Source: DASZGI01 sp035938995 (GTDB lineage Bacteria; Actinomycetota; Actinomycetes; Streptomycetales; Catenulisporaceae). Taken from it: 31,018 bases of DNA. Position numbers and translations under genes: made by a program. The stretch is from positions 1 to 31,018 of the forward strand of contig NZ_DASZGI010000090.1 of NCBI RefSeq assembly GCF_035938995.1. Reading direction: 5' to 3'. Positions 22,234-30,821 of this stretch are shown in pieces (the first letter of the stretch is position 1; each line of letters starts with the position of its first letter). The notes below the pieces were generated by a model. It was not told where the DNA came from, ran no database searches, and worked only from the letters and a program-made list of their open reading frames with translations.

Positions 22234-23961
22234 ATGAACGAGTACGAATCCCGCAACGCGCAGCAGCCGACCACGATGCCGATCCACAAGTACGCATCCT
22301 TCGCGCCGATCGGCCTCGCCGACCGCAGCTGGCCGGACAAGGTGATGACGCGCTCCCCGCGATGGTGCGCGGTGGACCTGCGCGACGGCAACCAGGCGCT
22401 GATCGACCCGATGTCCCCGGCCCGCAAGCTGAAGATGTTCGAGCTGCTGGTCCGGATGGGCTACAAGGAGATCGAGGTCGGCTTCCCCTCGGCCAGCCAG
22501 ACCGACTTCGACTTCGTCCGGCAGATCATCGAGGAGGACCGGATCCCGGACGACGTGGTCGTCCAGGTCCTCACCCAGGCCCGGGACCACCTGATCGAGC
22601 GCACTTTCGAGTCGATCCGCGGCGCCCGGCAGGCGATCGTCCACCTGTACAACTCCACCTCGACGCTCCAGCGGCGGGTCGTGTTCGGCCTGGACCGTGA
22701 GGGCATCAAGGAGATCGCGGTCGACGGCGCCCGGCTGTGCCGGAAATACGCCGAGTCGGTGCCCGAGACCGAGGTCTACTTCGAGTACTCGCCCGAGTCC
22801 TACACCGGCACCGAGCTGGAATTCGCCGTCGAGGTCTGCAACGCGGTCAACGACGTGTGGACGCCGACGCCCGACCGCAAGGTCATCATCAACCTGCCCG
22901 CGACGGTCGAGATGGCCACCCCGAACGTCTACGCGGACTCGATCGAGTGGATGCACCGGAACCTGAAGTACCGGGACTCCGTCGTGCTGTCGCTGCACCC
23001 GCACAACGACCGTGGCACCGCGGTGGCGGCGGCTGAGCTGGGCTACCAGGCGGGCGCCGACCGGATCGAGGGCTGCCTGTTCGGCAACGGCGAGCGGACC
23101 GGAAATGTCTGCCTCGTGACTCTGGGGCTGAACCTGTTCAGCCAGGGGATCGACCCGCAGATCGACTTCTCCGACATCGACGAGATCCGCCGCACCGTCG
23201 AGTACTGCAACCAGCTGCCGGTCCACCCCCGCCACCCGTACGGCGGCGACCTGGTCTACACCGCCTTCTCCGGCTCGCACCAGGACGCCATTAAAAAGGG
23301 CTTCGAGCACCTGGAGCGAGACGCGGCGGCTGCCGGCAAGACGGTGGACGAGATCAAGTGGGCGGTGCCATACCTGCCGATCGACCCCAAGGACGTCGGC
23401 CGCACCTATGAGGCCGTCATCCGGGTCAACTCCCAGTCCGGCAAGGGCGGCGTCGCGTACATCCTCAAGAACGACCACCAGCTGGACCTGCCGCGCCGGC
23501 TGCAGATCGAGTTCTCCGGCGTCATCCAGGCCAAGACGGACGCCGAGGGCGGCGAGGTCACCCCGGAGGAGATCTGGGCCTGCTTCGCCGACGAGTACCT
23601 TCCCGTCCCCGAGCAGCCGTGGGGCCGGTTCCAGCTCGCCGCACACCGCAACGACGCGACCGTGGACGGTAAAGACGCGCTCGCGGTTGACCTCGCGATC
23701 GACGGAGTCCGGCAGACCGTCGAGTCGGTCGGCAACGGCCCGATCGACGCGTTCGTCGCCGCGCTGGCCGGCCTCGGCAACGACGTGCGGGTGCTGGACT
23801 ACGCCGAGCACGCGATGTCCGCGGGCGGCAACGCGAAGGCCGCGGCGTACGTGGAGTGCGCTATCGACGGGATGGTCCTGTGGGGCGTCGGGATCGACGC
23901 CAACATCGTCACCGCCTCGCTCAAGGCGGTCATCTCGGCGGTGAACCGCGCCCTGCGCTGA
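22234..23961 (+). CDS. leuA: 2-isopropylmalate synthase
   Basis: 575 aa from the ATG at 22234 (GGAGA 9 nt upstream). It condenses acetyl-CoA with 2-oxoisovalerate, the first committed step of leucine synthesis. The N-terminal TIM-barrel domain shows AVDLRDGNQALIDPM (residues 46-60, metal-binding Asp), KEIEVGFPSASQTDFDFVR, LSLHPHNDRGTAVAAAELG and GCLFGNGERTGN. The C-terminal half holds the subdomains and the leucine-feedback regulatory domain, ending AMSAGGNAKAAAYVEC, then NIVTASLKAVISAVNR. It matches M. tuberculosis LeuA but lacks its tandem C-terminal repeat insert. The frame is open upstream through the attenuator, but no earlier start is credible. Confidence 0.97.
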   Translation: MNEYESRNAQQPTTMPIHKYASFAPIGLADRSWPDKVMTRSPRWCAVDLRDGNQALIDPMSPARKLKMFELLVRMGYKEIEVGFPSASQTDFDFVRQIIEEDRIPDDVVVQVLTQARDHLIERTFESIRGARQAIVHLYNSTSTLQRRVVFGLDREGIKEIAVDGARLCRKYAESVPETEVYFEYSPESYTGTELEFAVEVCNAVNDVWTPTPDRKVIINLPATVEMATPNVYADSIEWMHRNLKYRDSVVLSLHPHNDRGTAVAAAELGYQAGADRIEGCLFGNGERTGNVCLVTLGLNLFSQGIDPQIDFSDIDEIRRTVEYCNQLPVHPRHPYGGDLVYTAFSGSHQDAIKKGFEHLERDAAAAGKTVDEIKWAVPYLPIDPKDVGRTYEAVIRVNSQSGKGGVAYILKNDHQLDLPRRLQIEFSGVIQAKTDAEGGEVTPEEIWACFADEYLPVPEQPWGRFQLAAHRNDATVDGKDALAVDLAIDGVRQTVESVGNGPIDAFVAALAGLGNDVRVLDYAEHAMSAGGNAKAAAYVECAIDGMVLWGVGIDANIVTASLKAVISAVNRALR

Positions 23962-23977
23962 GCCCTCTTTCCAGCCC

Positions 23978-24087
23978 GCTCTTCGCGGTTGACCGGGGCT
24001 TTATGGCGGCTGTAGATCGAGTGACGGCGAATAAAGCGACTGCCGTCACTCGATCTTTCGCCGCCGCGCCGGTCAACCGCGAAGAGC
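23978..24087. repeat. 110-bp nested palindrome (possible MITE or structured RNA)
   Basis: GCTCTTCGCGGTTGACCGG (23978-23996) is the exact reverse complement of 24069-24087. Inside, GGCGGC (24005-24010) matches GCCGCC (24060-24065). Inside that, AGATCGAGTGACGGC (24014-24028) matches GCCGTCACTCGATCT (24042-24056) around a 13-nt loop. In all, 40 perfectly paired positions in three steps. It begins 16 nt after the leuA stop. Neither strand has a U tract after it; the plus side is followed by AAATAAAA. It is much longer than the other terminators here. The 19-bp ends look like transposon terminal repeats, but no target duplication is seen. Confidence 0.9.
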
Positions 24088-24107
24088 AAATAAAACACCG
24101 CAACCAG

Positions 24108-24166
24108 TAGGCTGACGGGCCGCGTCTCATGGCGCGGCCCATCCTCGTCCGAGCCGCTGCGCTCGG
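24108..24166 (+). promoter_or_regulatory. Promoter-like hexamer and 5' UTR hairpins before the zinc-ribbon gene
   Basis: TAGGCT (24108-24113) resembles a -10. Downstream, GGGCCGCG (24117-24124) pairs perfectly with CGCGGCCC (24133-24140), and CCGAG (24149-24153) with CTCGG (24162-24166). These hairpins lie between the long palindrome and the GTG at 24190. No -35 was recognised. The first hairpin could also be a terminator for leuA. Confidence 0.4.
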
Positions 24167-24189
24167 CATCCGACCGTTGGGGGTACCCG

Positions 24190-24810
24190 GTGTTGTTCTT
24201 CCTCATCTGGGGGTGGAAGGTCCGGTTCAAGACGCTGTCCACCGGTGTGTTCTTCTGCCCGCGCTGCGGCGGCGACCGCCCGTACGAGCTGCGGCTCGCT
24301 AAGCGGTGGTTCCACCTGTACTACATCCCGCTGATCCCGGCCAAGGAGCTGGGCCGCCAGGTCAAGTGCGGGGTCTGCAACACCTCCTTCACCGAGGCGG
24401 CGCTCGCCCGTCCCACTTCCGGCCAGCTGTCCTCGCTGCTGATCGACGCGGCGCGGGGCGTGGTCGTGCACGTGCTGCGGGCCGGCTCGACCGAGTCCCC
24501 GGTCGCCCGCCAGGCCGCGGTCGCCGAGATCGTCCGGGCCGGGCTGCCGAACTACGCGGACGCCGACCTGACGGCGGACCTCGGCGTGGTGCCCGGCGAC
24601 CTGTCGCAGCTGCTCGGCACGCTCGGCCAGCAGCTGGCCGACACCGGAAAGGAGGCGCTGGTCGGCGGGGCCGCACGGGTCGCCCTCGCGGACGGGCCGC
24701 TGACCGACCTTGAGCGGCAGGTGCTGGTCTCCACCGGCGCGTCGATCGGGATGACCGCCACGCACACCGCCGGGGTGATCTCGCTCGCGGAGCAGTCCGC
24801 GCGGGCCTGA
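24190..24810 (+). CDS. Zinc-ribbon protein with TerB-like helical domain
   Basis: 206 aa from a GTG preceded by a GGGGG run. The N-terminus is hydrophobic (MLFFLIWGWKVRF). A zinc ribbon has C23-x2-C26 and C60-x2-C63, with RWFHLYYIPLIPAKELG between the pairs, the zinc-ribbon pattern found in many bacterial membrane-associated or regulatory proteins. Residues 75-206 are helical and Ala/Leu/Asp-rich, resembling TerB-like domains (ADLTADLGVVP, GKEALVGGAARVALADGPLTDLERQVL). The function is unknown. It lies upstream of recO on the same strand with an 87-bp gap. Confidence 0.82.
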   Translation: MLFFLIWGWKVRFKTLSTGVFFCPRCGGDRPYELRLAKRWFHLYYIPLIPAKELGRQVKCGVCNTSFTEAALARPTSGQLSSLLIDAARGVVVHVLRAGSTESPVARQAAVAEIVRAGLPNYADADLTADLGVVPGDLSQLLGTLGQQLADTGKEALVGGAARVALADGPLTDLERQVLVSTGASIGMTATHTAGVISLAEQSARA

Positions 24811-24897
24811 CGCGCGAGCCGGGGCGAGCCGGGCGCCGGTTGTAGAGATTGGGTGCAGACGCGCCTCACGCGTTGGCGGACGTGGGAGAATCAGGAC

Positions 24898-25644
24898 GTG
24901 AGTCTCCATCGTGCCGACGGGATCGTGCTGCGCACCCAGAAGCTGGGTGAGGCCGACCGCATCATCACGATACTCACCCGCGAATACGGGAGGGTGCGCC
25001 TCGTCGCGAAGGGCGTGCGGCGCACCACCTCCAAGTTCGGCGCCCGGCTCGAGCCCTTCGCGCACGTCGACTTCCAGCTGTTCACCAAGCCCGGCCGGTC
25101 GCTCGACCTGATCACCCAGGCCGAGACCATCGCCCCGTACGGCGAGCGGATCGTCGACGACTACGGCCGCTACACCGCCGGGTCCGCGATGCTGGAGACG
25201 GCCGAGCGGCTCACCGATGCCGAGGGGGAGCCCGCGGTGCAGCAGTATCTGCTGCTGCTCGGCGGCCTGCGCGCGCTCACCGGTGGCGAGCACGCCCCCG
25301 GCCTGGTCCTGGACGCTTTCATACTGCGCTCGCTGGCGGTGGCCGGGTACGCCCCCTCGTTCCACGACTGCGCGGGGTGCGGGGCCGAGCCCTCCGAGTC
25401 GGCGCCCTTCCGGTTCTTCGCGGTCGCGGCGGGCGGGGTGGTCTGCCCGGACTGCAAGCCGGCGGCCGCCGCGGTGCCGCAGCGGGCCACGCTGGACCTG
25501 CTCGGCGCGCTGCTCGCGGGGGAGTGGGCGACGGCGGACGCGAGCGAGGACCGGCATCGGCGGGAGGGCAGCGGCCTGGTCGCGGCCTACCTGCAGTGGC
25601 ACGTGGAACGAGGTCTCAGGTCCCTGAGGCTGGTGGAACGGTAA
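24898..25644 (+). CDS. recO: DNA repair protein RecO
   Basis: 248 aa from the GTG at 24898 (GGGAG and AGGA just upstream). RecO loads RecA onto SSB-coated DNA together with RecR in the RecFOR recombination pathway. The N-terminal OB fold reads ADGIVLRTQKLGEADRIITILTREYGRVRLVAKGVRR. The middle is helical. A four-cysteine zinc finger (C158, C161, C183, C186) follows, then a C-terminal helix (YLQWHVERGLRSLRLVER). It ends 9 nt before uppS, so the two are probably one operon, the same neighbours as in Streptomyces. Confidence 0.95.
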   Translation: MSLHRADGIVLRTQKLGEADRIITILTREYGRVRLVAKGVRRTTSKFGARLEPFAHVDFQLFTKPGRSLDLITQAETIAPYGERIVDDYGRYTAGSAMLETAERLTDAEGEPAVQQYLLLLGGLRALTGGEHAPGLVLDAFILRSLAVAGYAPSFHDCAGCGAEPSESAPFRFFAVAAGGVVCPDCKPAAAAVPQRATLDLLGALLAGEWATADASEDRHRREGSGLVAAYLQWHVERGLRSLRLVER

Positions 25645-25653
25645 GGACGACAG

Positions 25654-26484
25654 GTGCGACGCAGGAATCAGCAGCCCTCGAACACGGCGGCGGTAAGGCC
25701 CGCGGACCGCAAGTACCGCGACCCCAAGCCGCATAAGGACGGCGCGCTGCCCCCGGATATCCCGGCGGAACTGGTGCCCAAGCACGTGGCGATCGTCATG
25801 GACGGCAACGGGCGCTGGGCCAAGGCGCGCAACCTGCCGCGCACCAAGGGCCATGAGGAGGGCGAGAAGTCGCTGTTCGACGTGGTCGAGGGCGCCGTGC
25901 AGATCGGCGTCACGCACATCTCGGCGTACGCGTTCTCCACCGAGAACTGGAAGCGCTCGCCGGACGAGGTGCGCTGGCTGATGGGCTTCAACCGGCTGAC
26001 CATCCGGCGCCGCATCGACGAGATGGACGACCTCGGGGTGCGCATCCGCTGGGCCGGGCGGCGGCCGCGGCTGTGGAAGTCGGTCATCGACGAGCTCGAG
26101 ATGGCCGAGGAGCGCACCAAGTACAACGACCGGTTCACCCTGACCATGTGCGTGAACTACGGCGGCCGGGCCGAGATCGCGGACGCCGTGGCGGCGATCG
26201 CGCGCGACGCGGTGGCCGGCAAGATCCGCCCGGACCGGATCGACGAGCGCACCATCGCCCGCTACCTCGACGAGCCGGACCTGCCGGAGGTCGACCTGTT
26301 CCTGCGCTCGTCCGGCGAGCAGCGGACCTCGAACTTCATGCTCTGGCAGGCCGCATACGCCGAGATGGTCTTCCTCGACACGCTCTGGCCGGACTTCGAC
26401 CGGCGGGAGCTGTGGCGGGCCATCGAGATCTACGCCGCGCGGGACCGGCGGTTCGGCGGAGCGGTCCCGAACGTCGTCGCGTGA
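25654..26484 (+). CDS. uppS: Polyprenyl (undecaprenyl/decaprenyl) diphosphate synthase
   Basis: 276 aa from a GTG with AAGGA 6 nt upstream. A cis-prenyltransferase that extends farnesyl diphosphate to the C50-C55 lipid carrier for peptidoglycan and wall polysaccharides. Signatures: HVAIVMDGNGRWAKARNLPRTKGHEEG with catalytic Asp50, AFSTENWKRSPDEV, and DLFLRSSGEQRTSNFMLWQAAYAEMVF near the C-terminus (RSSGEQR here, where RTSGE is common). The N-terminal 35 residues are a basic, Pro-rich extension usual in actinobacterial homologues. Product chain length cannot be told from sequence. It is convergent with zur. Confidence 0.95.
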   Translation: MRRRNQQPSNTAAVRPADRKYRDPKPHKDGALPPDIPAELVPKHVAIVMDGNGRWAKARNLPRTKGHEEGEKSLFDVVEGAVQIGVTHISAYAFSTENWKRSPDEVRWLMGFNRLTIRRRIDEMDDLGVRIRWAGRRPRLWKSVIDELEMAEERTKYNDRFTLTMCVNYGGRAEIADAVAAIARDAVAGKIRPDRIDERTIARYLDEPDLPEVDLFLRSSGEQRTSNFMLWQAAYAEMVFLDTLWPDFDRRELWRAIEIYAARDRRFGGAVPNVVA

Positions 26485-26512
26485 TCGTCGCGCTTGAGCG
26501 CGTCGCGGCCGG

Positions 26513-26950
26513 TCAGGCGCGCTTCGCCGCGGCCGCGCAGTCCGCGCAGGTGCCGAAGATCTCCAGGGTGTGCGCGACGTCGGTGAAGCCGTAGTCGGCC
26601 GCGACCCGGTCGGCCCACGACTCGACCGCGGGCCCCTCCACCTCGACCGTTTTCCCGCAGCTGCGGCACACCAGATGGTGGTGGTGGCTGCCGCTGGTGC
26701 ACCGCCGGTAGACCGCCTCGCCGTCGCCGGTGCGCACTACGTCCACGGCGCCCGCGTCCGCCAGCGACTGAAGCGTGCGGTACACCGTGGTCAGACCGAC
26801 GGAGTCGCCGCGGTGCTTGAGCCGGTCGTGCAGCTGCTGAGCGGACTGGAAGTCGTCGGTCTCCTTGAGCAGCGCGGTGACCGCCGCCCGCTGCCGGGTG
26901 GAGCGACCCGGCGCCGGGACAGACAGGCGTGCTTCGCTCGTGTCATTCAT
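26513..26950 (-). CDS. zur: Zinc uptake regulator Zur (Fur family)
   Basis: 145 aa from an ATG with AAGGAG 9 nt upstream. The winged helix (TRQRAAVTALLKETDDFQSAQQLHDRLKHRGDSVGLTTVYRTLQSLADAGAVDVV) is followed by the metal-binding dimer domain, with HHHH at 89-92, C95-x2-C98 and C135-x2-C138 (structural zinc). It closely resembles S. coelicolor Zur, and its neighbours uppS, recO and glyS match the Streptomyces zur locus. Unlike that locus, no znuABC zinc transporter genes lie here; glyS follows directly. It is divergent from glyS with a 218-bp gap; I could not fix a Zur box in it. Confidence 0.9.
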   Translation of the reverse strand: MNDTSEARLSVPAPGRSTRQRAAVTALLKETDDFQSAQQLHDRLKHRGDSVGLTTVYRTLQSLADAGAVDVVRTGDGEAVYRRCTSGSHHHHLVCRSCGKTVEVEGPAVESWADRVAADYGFTDVAHTLEIFGTCADCAAAAKRA

Positions 26951-27168
26951 GCGCCGATGCTCCTTAGCTGCTCGTCTTCGCACGTCCCATTGTGCCACCG
27001 GCGCTTACGGCCCGCGCCGCGTCGCCGAGGTTCCGGCGAAACGGCGTGGTCTTCGGCCCGGCTCCTGGAACGCGTTGGAACAGGGGTGCTCGCGCTCGGT
27101 ACGCTTTCTCCCCAAGTTGACCGCACACCAGCCGGGTGTGATGGCGACAACACACGAGAGAGCACAGC

Positions 27169-28551
<1,383 letters not shown>

Positions 28552-28635
28552 AACCTCATATTCAAGCCCGAAAATTCGCACGCTGTGGAGTTGTCGGCAG
28601 TGGCTCGGGGATCGGACCCGGGCCCTGCCGGTGGC

Positions 28636-28677
28636 GCCTGCCGGGCACTGATCGGGGAATATCACCACCCGGCAGGC
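28636..28677. terminator. Stem-loop between glyS and the protease gene
   Basis: GCCTGCCGGG (28636-28645) and CCCGGCAGGC (28668-28677) are perfect complements, enclosing TGAT/ATCA (28649-28652, 28661-28664). It lies 84 nt after the glyS stop, between convergent genes. Confidence 0.65.
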
Positions 28678-28683
28678 GGGATG

Positions 28684-28712
28684 CCACTCTCTTCGGAGGG
28701 AAAAGAGGGTGG
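28684..28712. terminator. Second stem-loop, directly after the protease stop
   Basis: CCACTCTCTT (28684-28693) pairs with AAGAGGGTGG (28703-28712) with one T-G wobble and a 9-nt loop. It lies 4 nt past the protease stop codon on the minus strand. With the neighbouring stem-loop it probably ends transcription from both sides. Confidence 0.6.
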
Positions 28713-28716
28713 CGGG

Positions 28717-29793
28717 TCAGACGCCGGCGACCTGCTTGATCCACGGCCGGTTCGCCGCGATGCTCGCGTACTGAGCGGTCTTGGCGTTCTCGTCACCGGT
28801 CGAGCACACGCCGACCTCGTCACCGGCGGCCATCTCCGGGCCGCCCGAGTCACCGTTGAACGCGGCACCGGTCATGCCGGTGACGCAGATCGCCGGGCCC
28901 TGCGCGGCGTCCTCGCAGTCCGCACCGGTCACCTTCACCTTGGCGACCTTCAGCTGCTGCGCCGGACCGGAACCGGGCGCGGTCATGCCCCAGCCGAAGA
29001 TCTGGTTGATCGCACCGGCTTTCGGGTCGTCGGTCGCCAACTTCACCGCCGGAGCCTTGGTCGGCTTGCTCAGGTGCAGCAGGGCGAGGTCGGCCTTGGT
29101 GTCCACCTCGGCCCGGTCGACGGTGATCTTGTCGCCGCCGCCCAGTTGCAGCGAACCGACCTGCACGCTGATGCCGTCCCTGGACGCGCAGTGGCCCGCG
29201 GTGAGAATCCACTCCGGTGCCACGACCGACCCCGAGCACTCGTAGCCCATCCCGGCCCAGGAGACCTGCGCCGCCCAGGGTGCGTTGGTCGCGTCGGCGC
29301 CGTCGATGATGCCCGGCTGGTTGTCCAGCGAGAGCTTCGCGGTCCGGACCGGCGTGGGGACGGGGCGCGGACTGCGGTGGCTGGGCGTGCGGTGAGTGGT
29401 GGTGTGGTGGGCCGGAGCGCGGTGGGTCGGGGTGTGGTGGGCCGGGGTGCGGTGGCCGGGCGTGCGCCTTCCCGACGAGCCACTTCCCGACGAGCCACTG
29501 CCCGACGAGCCACGGCCCGGTGTGCCACGACCGGTTGTGCCACGACCCGGTGCGCCGTGCCCGCGCCCGCTCGTGCCGTGCGCGCCGCCGGTGTGGTGCG
29601 AGCCCGGATTCGCCTTGGGCGAACCGGGAACCGGCGTCGTGTGGTGGCCGGGGCCGGGTGCGATCGGCGGGGCGACCACGGTCACCGGCGGCGGAGTCGG
29701 CGCGGTCGCGGCATACGCGGTCGAGGCCACCGGGATGATGCCGACCGCGAGAGCGGCGCCGCCCACGATCGCCGCGTTCACGAACCTGTTCAT
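28717..29793 (-). CDS. Secreted trypsin-like serine protease (S1) with His/Pro/Gly-rich linker
   Basis: 358 aa. A signal peptide (MNRFVNAAIVGGAALAVGIIPVASTAYA) ends near residue 28. Residues 30-150 are low-complexity: Gly/Ser repeats (GSSGSGSSGSGSSG) and then HRTP/AHHTP-like units rich in His, Thr and Pro. The S1 protease domain (about 161-358) starts GIIDGADATNAPWAAQVSW and has the catalytic triad His201 (ILTAGHCAS), Asp235 (KADLALLHL) and Ser316 (FNGDSGGPE). C186-C202 is the expected disulfide; C293, C303 and C330 are also present. AAAGGA lies about 10 nt before the ATG. The His-rich linker may bind metal or lie in the cell wall; this is inference. Confidence 0.92.
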   Translation of the reverse strand: MNRFVNAAIVGGAALAVGIIPVASTAYAATAPTPPPVTVVAPPIAPGPGHHTTPVPGSPKANPGSHHTGGAHGTSGRGHGAPGRGTTGRGTPGRGSSGSGSSGSGSSGRRTPGHRTPAHHTPTHRAPAHHTTTHRTPSHRSPRPVPTPVRTAKLSLDNQPGIIDGADATNAPWAAQVSWAGMGYECSGSVVAPEWILTAGHCASRDGISVQVGSLQLGGGDKITVDRAEVDTKADLALLHLSKPTKAPAVKLATDDPKAGAINQIFGWGMTAPGSGPAQQLKVAKVKVTGADCEDAAQGPAICVTGMTGAAFNGDSGGPEMAAGDEVGVCSTGDENAKTAQYASIAANRPWIKQVAGV

Positions 29794-29890
29794 GATGGAC
29801 TGTCCTTTCTGGATTCAGCTGGTGTGCCTGACGAGCACGGCGCCAAGCAGACCAGTTGAAGGCGGGCCGAAAAAGCGGCTCCGCCCCAGC

Positions 29891-29918
29891 TGTGGACAGT
29901 TCTGAGGGGTGTGGACAA
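29891..29918 (-). promoter_or_regulatory. Pair of DnaA-box-like 9-mers
   Basis: On the minus strand TTGTCCACA (29910-29918) and CTGTCCACA (29891-29899) lie 19 bp apart in the same orientation, about 100-125 bp upstream of the protease start. TTGTCCACA is the DnaA-box consensus I know for Streptomyces oriC. No dnaA, dnaN or wider box cluster is nearby, so this is not an origin; a DnaA-titrating or regulatory site is possible. Confidence 0.5.
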
Positions 29919-29961
29919 CCAATCGGGCCGGGCGCGATTTGTGGTATACGCGTGCGAAAAC

Positions 29962-30699
29962 TCAGTATCGGAGCAGTCGGGTGTCGAGCACGGACTCGAC
30001 CGCCTTGCCAGAAGCCGAATCCAGTTCGACCCGATATCCCAGCCCGTTCTTCCGTTCGGTGACCACTTCCGCGAGCGTCGTGCCCCGGTACAGCAGGCCC
30101 GCGCCGTCGTCGGTGCAGTAGGTCAGTGGCAGCGTTGCGTCCGCGACGCCCGCGTGCACGGTCGGTCGACGCTGCGCCTCGGAGTCGTAGTGCACGCCGT
30201 TGCCGTAGGGCAGGAACGCGAGGCCATTGGTGACGATGCGCAGGTCCGGACCGAACGAGTCGGTCGGCCCGCCCACGTGCCAGCAGATCGATCCCGCCGA
30301 GACACCACCGAGCACGACGCCCGCCTGCCAGGCGCGATGCATGACCGGGCCCAGTTCGTGCACCTGCCACACCGCCAGCAGGTTGGCGACCGAACCGCCG
30401 TTCACCCAGACCACGTCGTGCGAACCGACGAAGCCGTCCAGGTCGTTCGTAGGTGGCATGCCGAACAGGTTCAGGTGCGAGACCTCGACACCCGCGTGCT
30501 GGCCCGCCTCGCTGACCCGCGCGTTGAAGAAGCGCTGGTCACCGCCTGCGGTGCCGACGTAACACAGTCGGGGTGCGCGGCCGGACACCCCGGCCAGTTC
30601 GATGGCGAAGTGGATGAGTGGACCGAACTCGAGGTCGATCCACTTGCCCTGCTTCCAGCCACCGGAGGTCGCCAGGATGGTCGGTTCGTCAGCTGCCAC
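29962..30699 (-). CDS. Peptidase E-like protein (S51 family)
   Basis: 245 aa from a GTG with no obvious ribosome-binding site. The S51 nucleophile elbow GGVSAGSICW has Ser134 in the GxSAG position. Other family segments are ILATSGG at the start, VVWVNGGSVANLL (the NGG loop) and GLAFLPYGNGVHYDSE. Peptidase E cleaves Asp-Xaa dipeptides; many actinobacterial relatives are uncharacterised, so the substrate is uncertain. Cytoplasmic, with no signal peptide. It lies 168 bp upstream of the protease gene on the same strand. Confidence 0.88.
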   Translation of the reverse strand: MAADEPTILATSGGWKQGKWIDLEFGPLIHFAIELAGVSGRAPRLCYVGTAGGDQRFFNARVSEAGQHAGVEVSHLNLFGMPPTNDLDGFVGSHDVVWVNGGSVANLLAVWQVHELGPVMHRAWQAGVVLGGVSAGSICWHVGGPTDSFGPDLRIVTNGLAFLPYGNGVHYDSEAQRRPTVHAGVADATLPLTYCTDDGAGLLYRGTTLAEVVTERKNGLGYRVELDSASGKAVESVLDTRLLRY

Positions 30700-30745
30700 G
30701 AGGACCGATCTTGGCAGTCCGCCGCGCCGCTGTCATCCGGTTCGG

Positions 30746-30783
30746 TGACTGACGTTTGTCATGGGTAGGTCATGACGCGTGAC
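30746..30783 (+). promoter_or_regulatory. TGAC/GTCA operator cluster upstream of ABC transporter gene
   Basis: TGACGTTTGTCA (30750-30761) is an inverted repeat TGAC-N4-GTCA, and GTCATGAC (30769-30776) is a perfect 8-bp palindrome. Single TGAC units flank them at 30746-30749 and 30780-30783. Motifs like this are, from memory, common before actinobacterial ABC transporter operons that include a DesK-type kinase and a LuxR-type regulator. The genes that would confirm this lie beyond the window. Confidence 0.55.
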
Positions 30784-30821
30784 CCGAGTATGCGGTCCGT
30801 GCGACCGACATGCTGTGCACC

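Noticed and set aside
22117..23811. 564-residue open frame opposite leuA
   Set aside because: A mirror of leuA codon bias, with Val/Asp/Leu/Arg-rich low-information sequence.
23978..24087. CRISPR-like or tandem repeat array in the leuA downstream region
   Set aside because: The repeats are inverted and occur once each, with no regular spacers, so this is a palindrome.
26951..27168. T-box or glycine riboswitch upstream of glyS
   Set aside because: No T-box core (GGUGGUACCGCG-like) or glycine aptamer elements could be found in the 218 bp.
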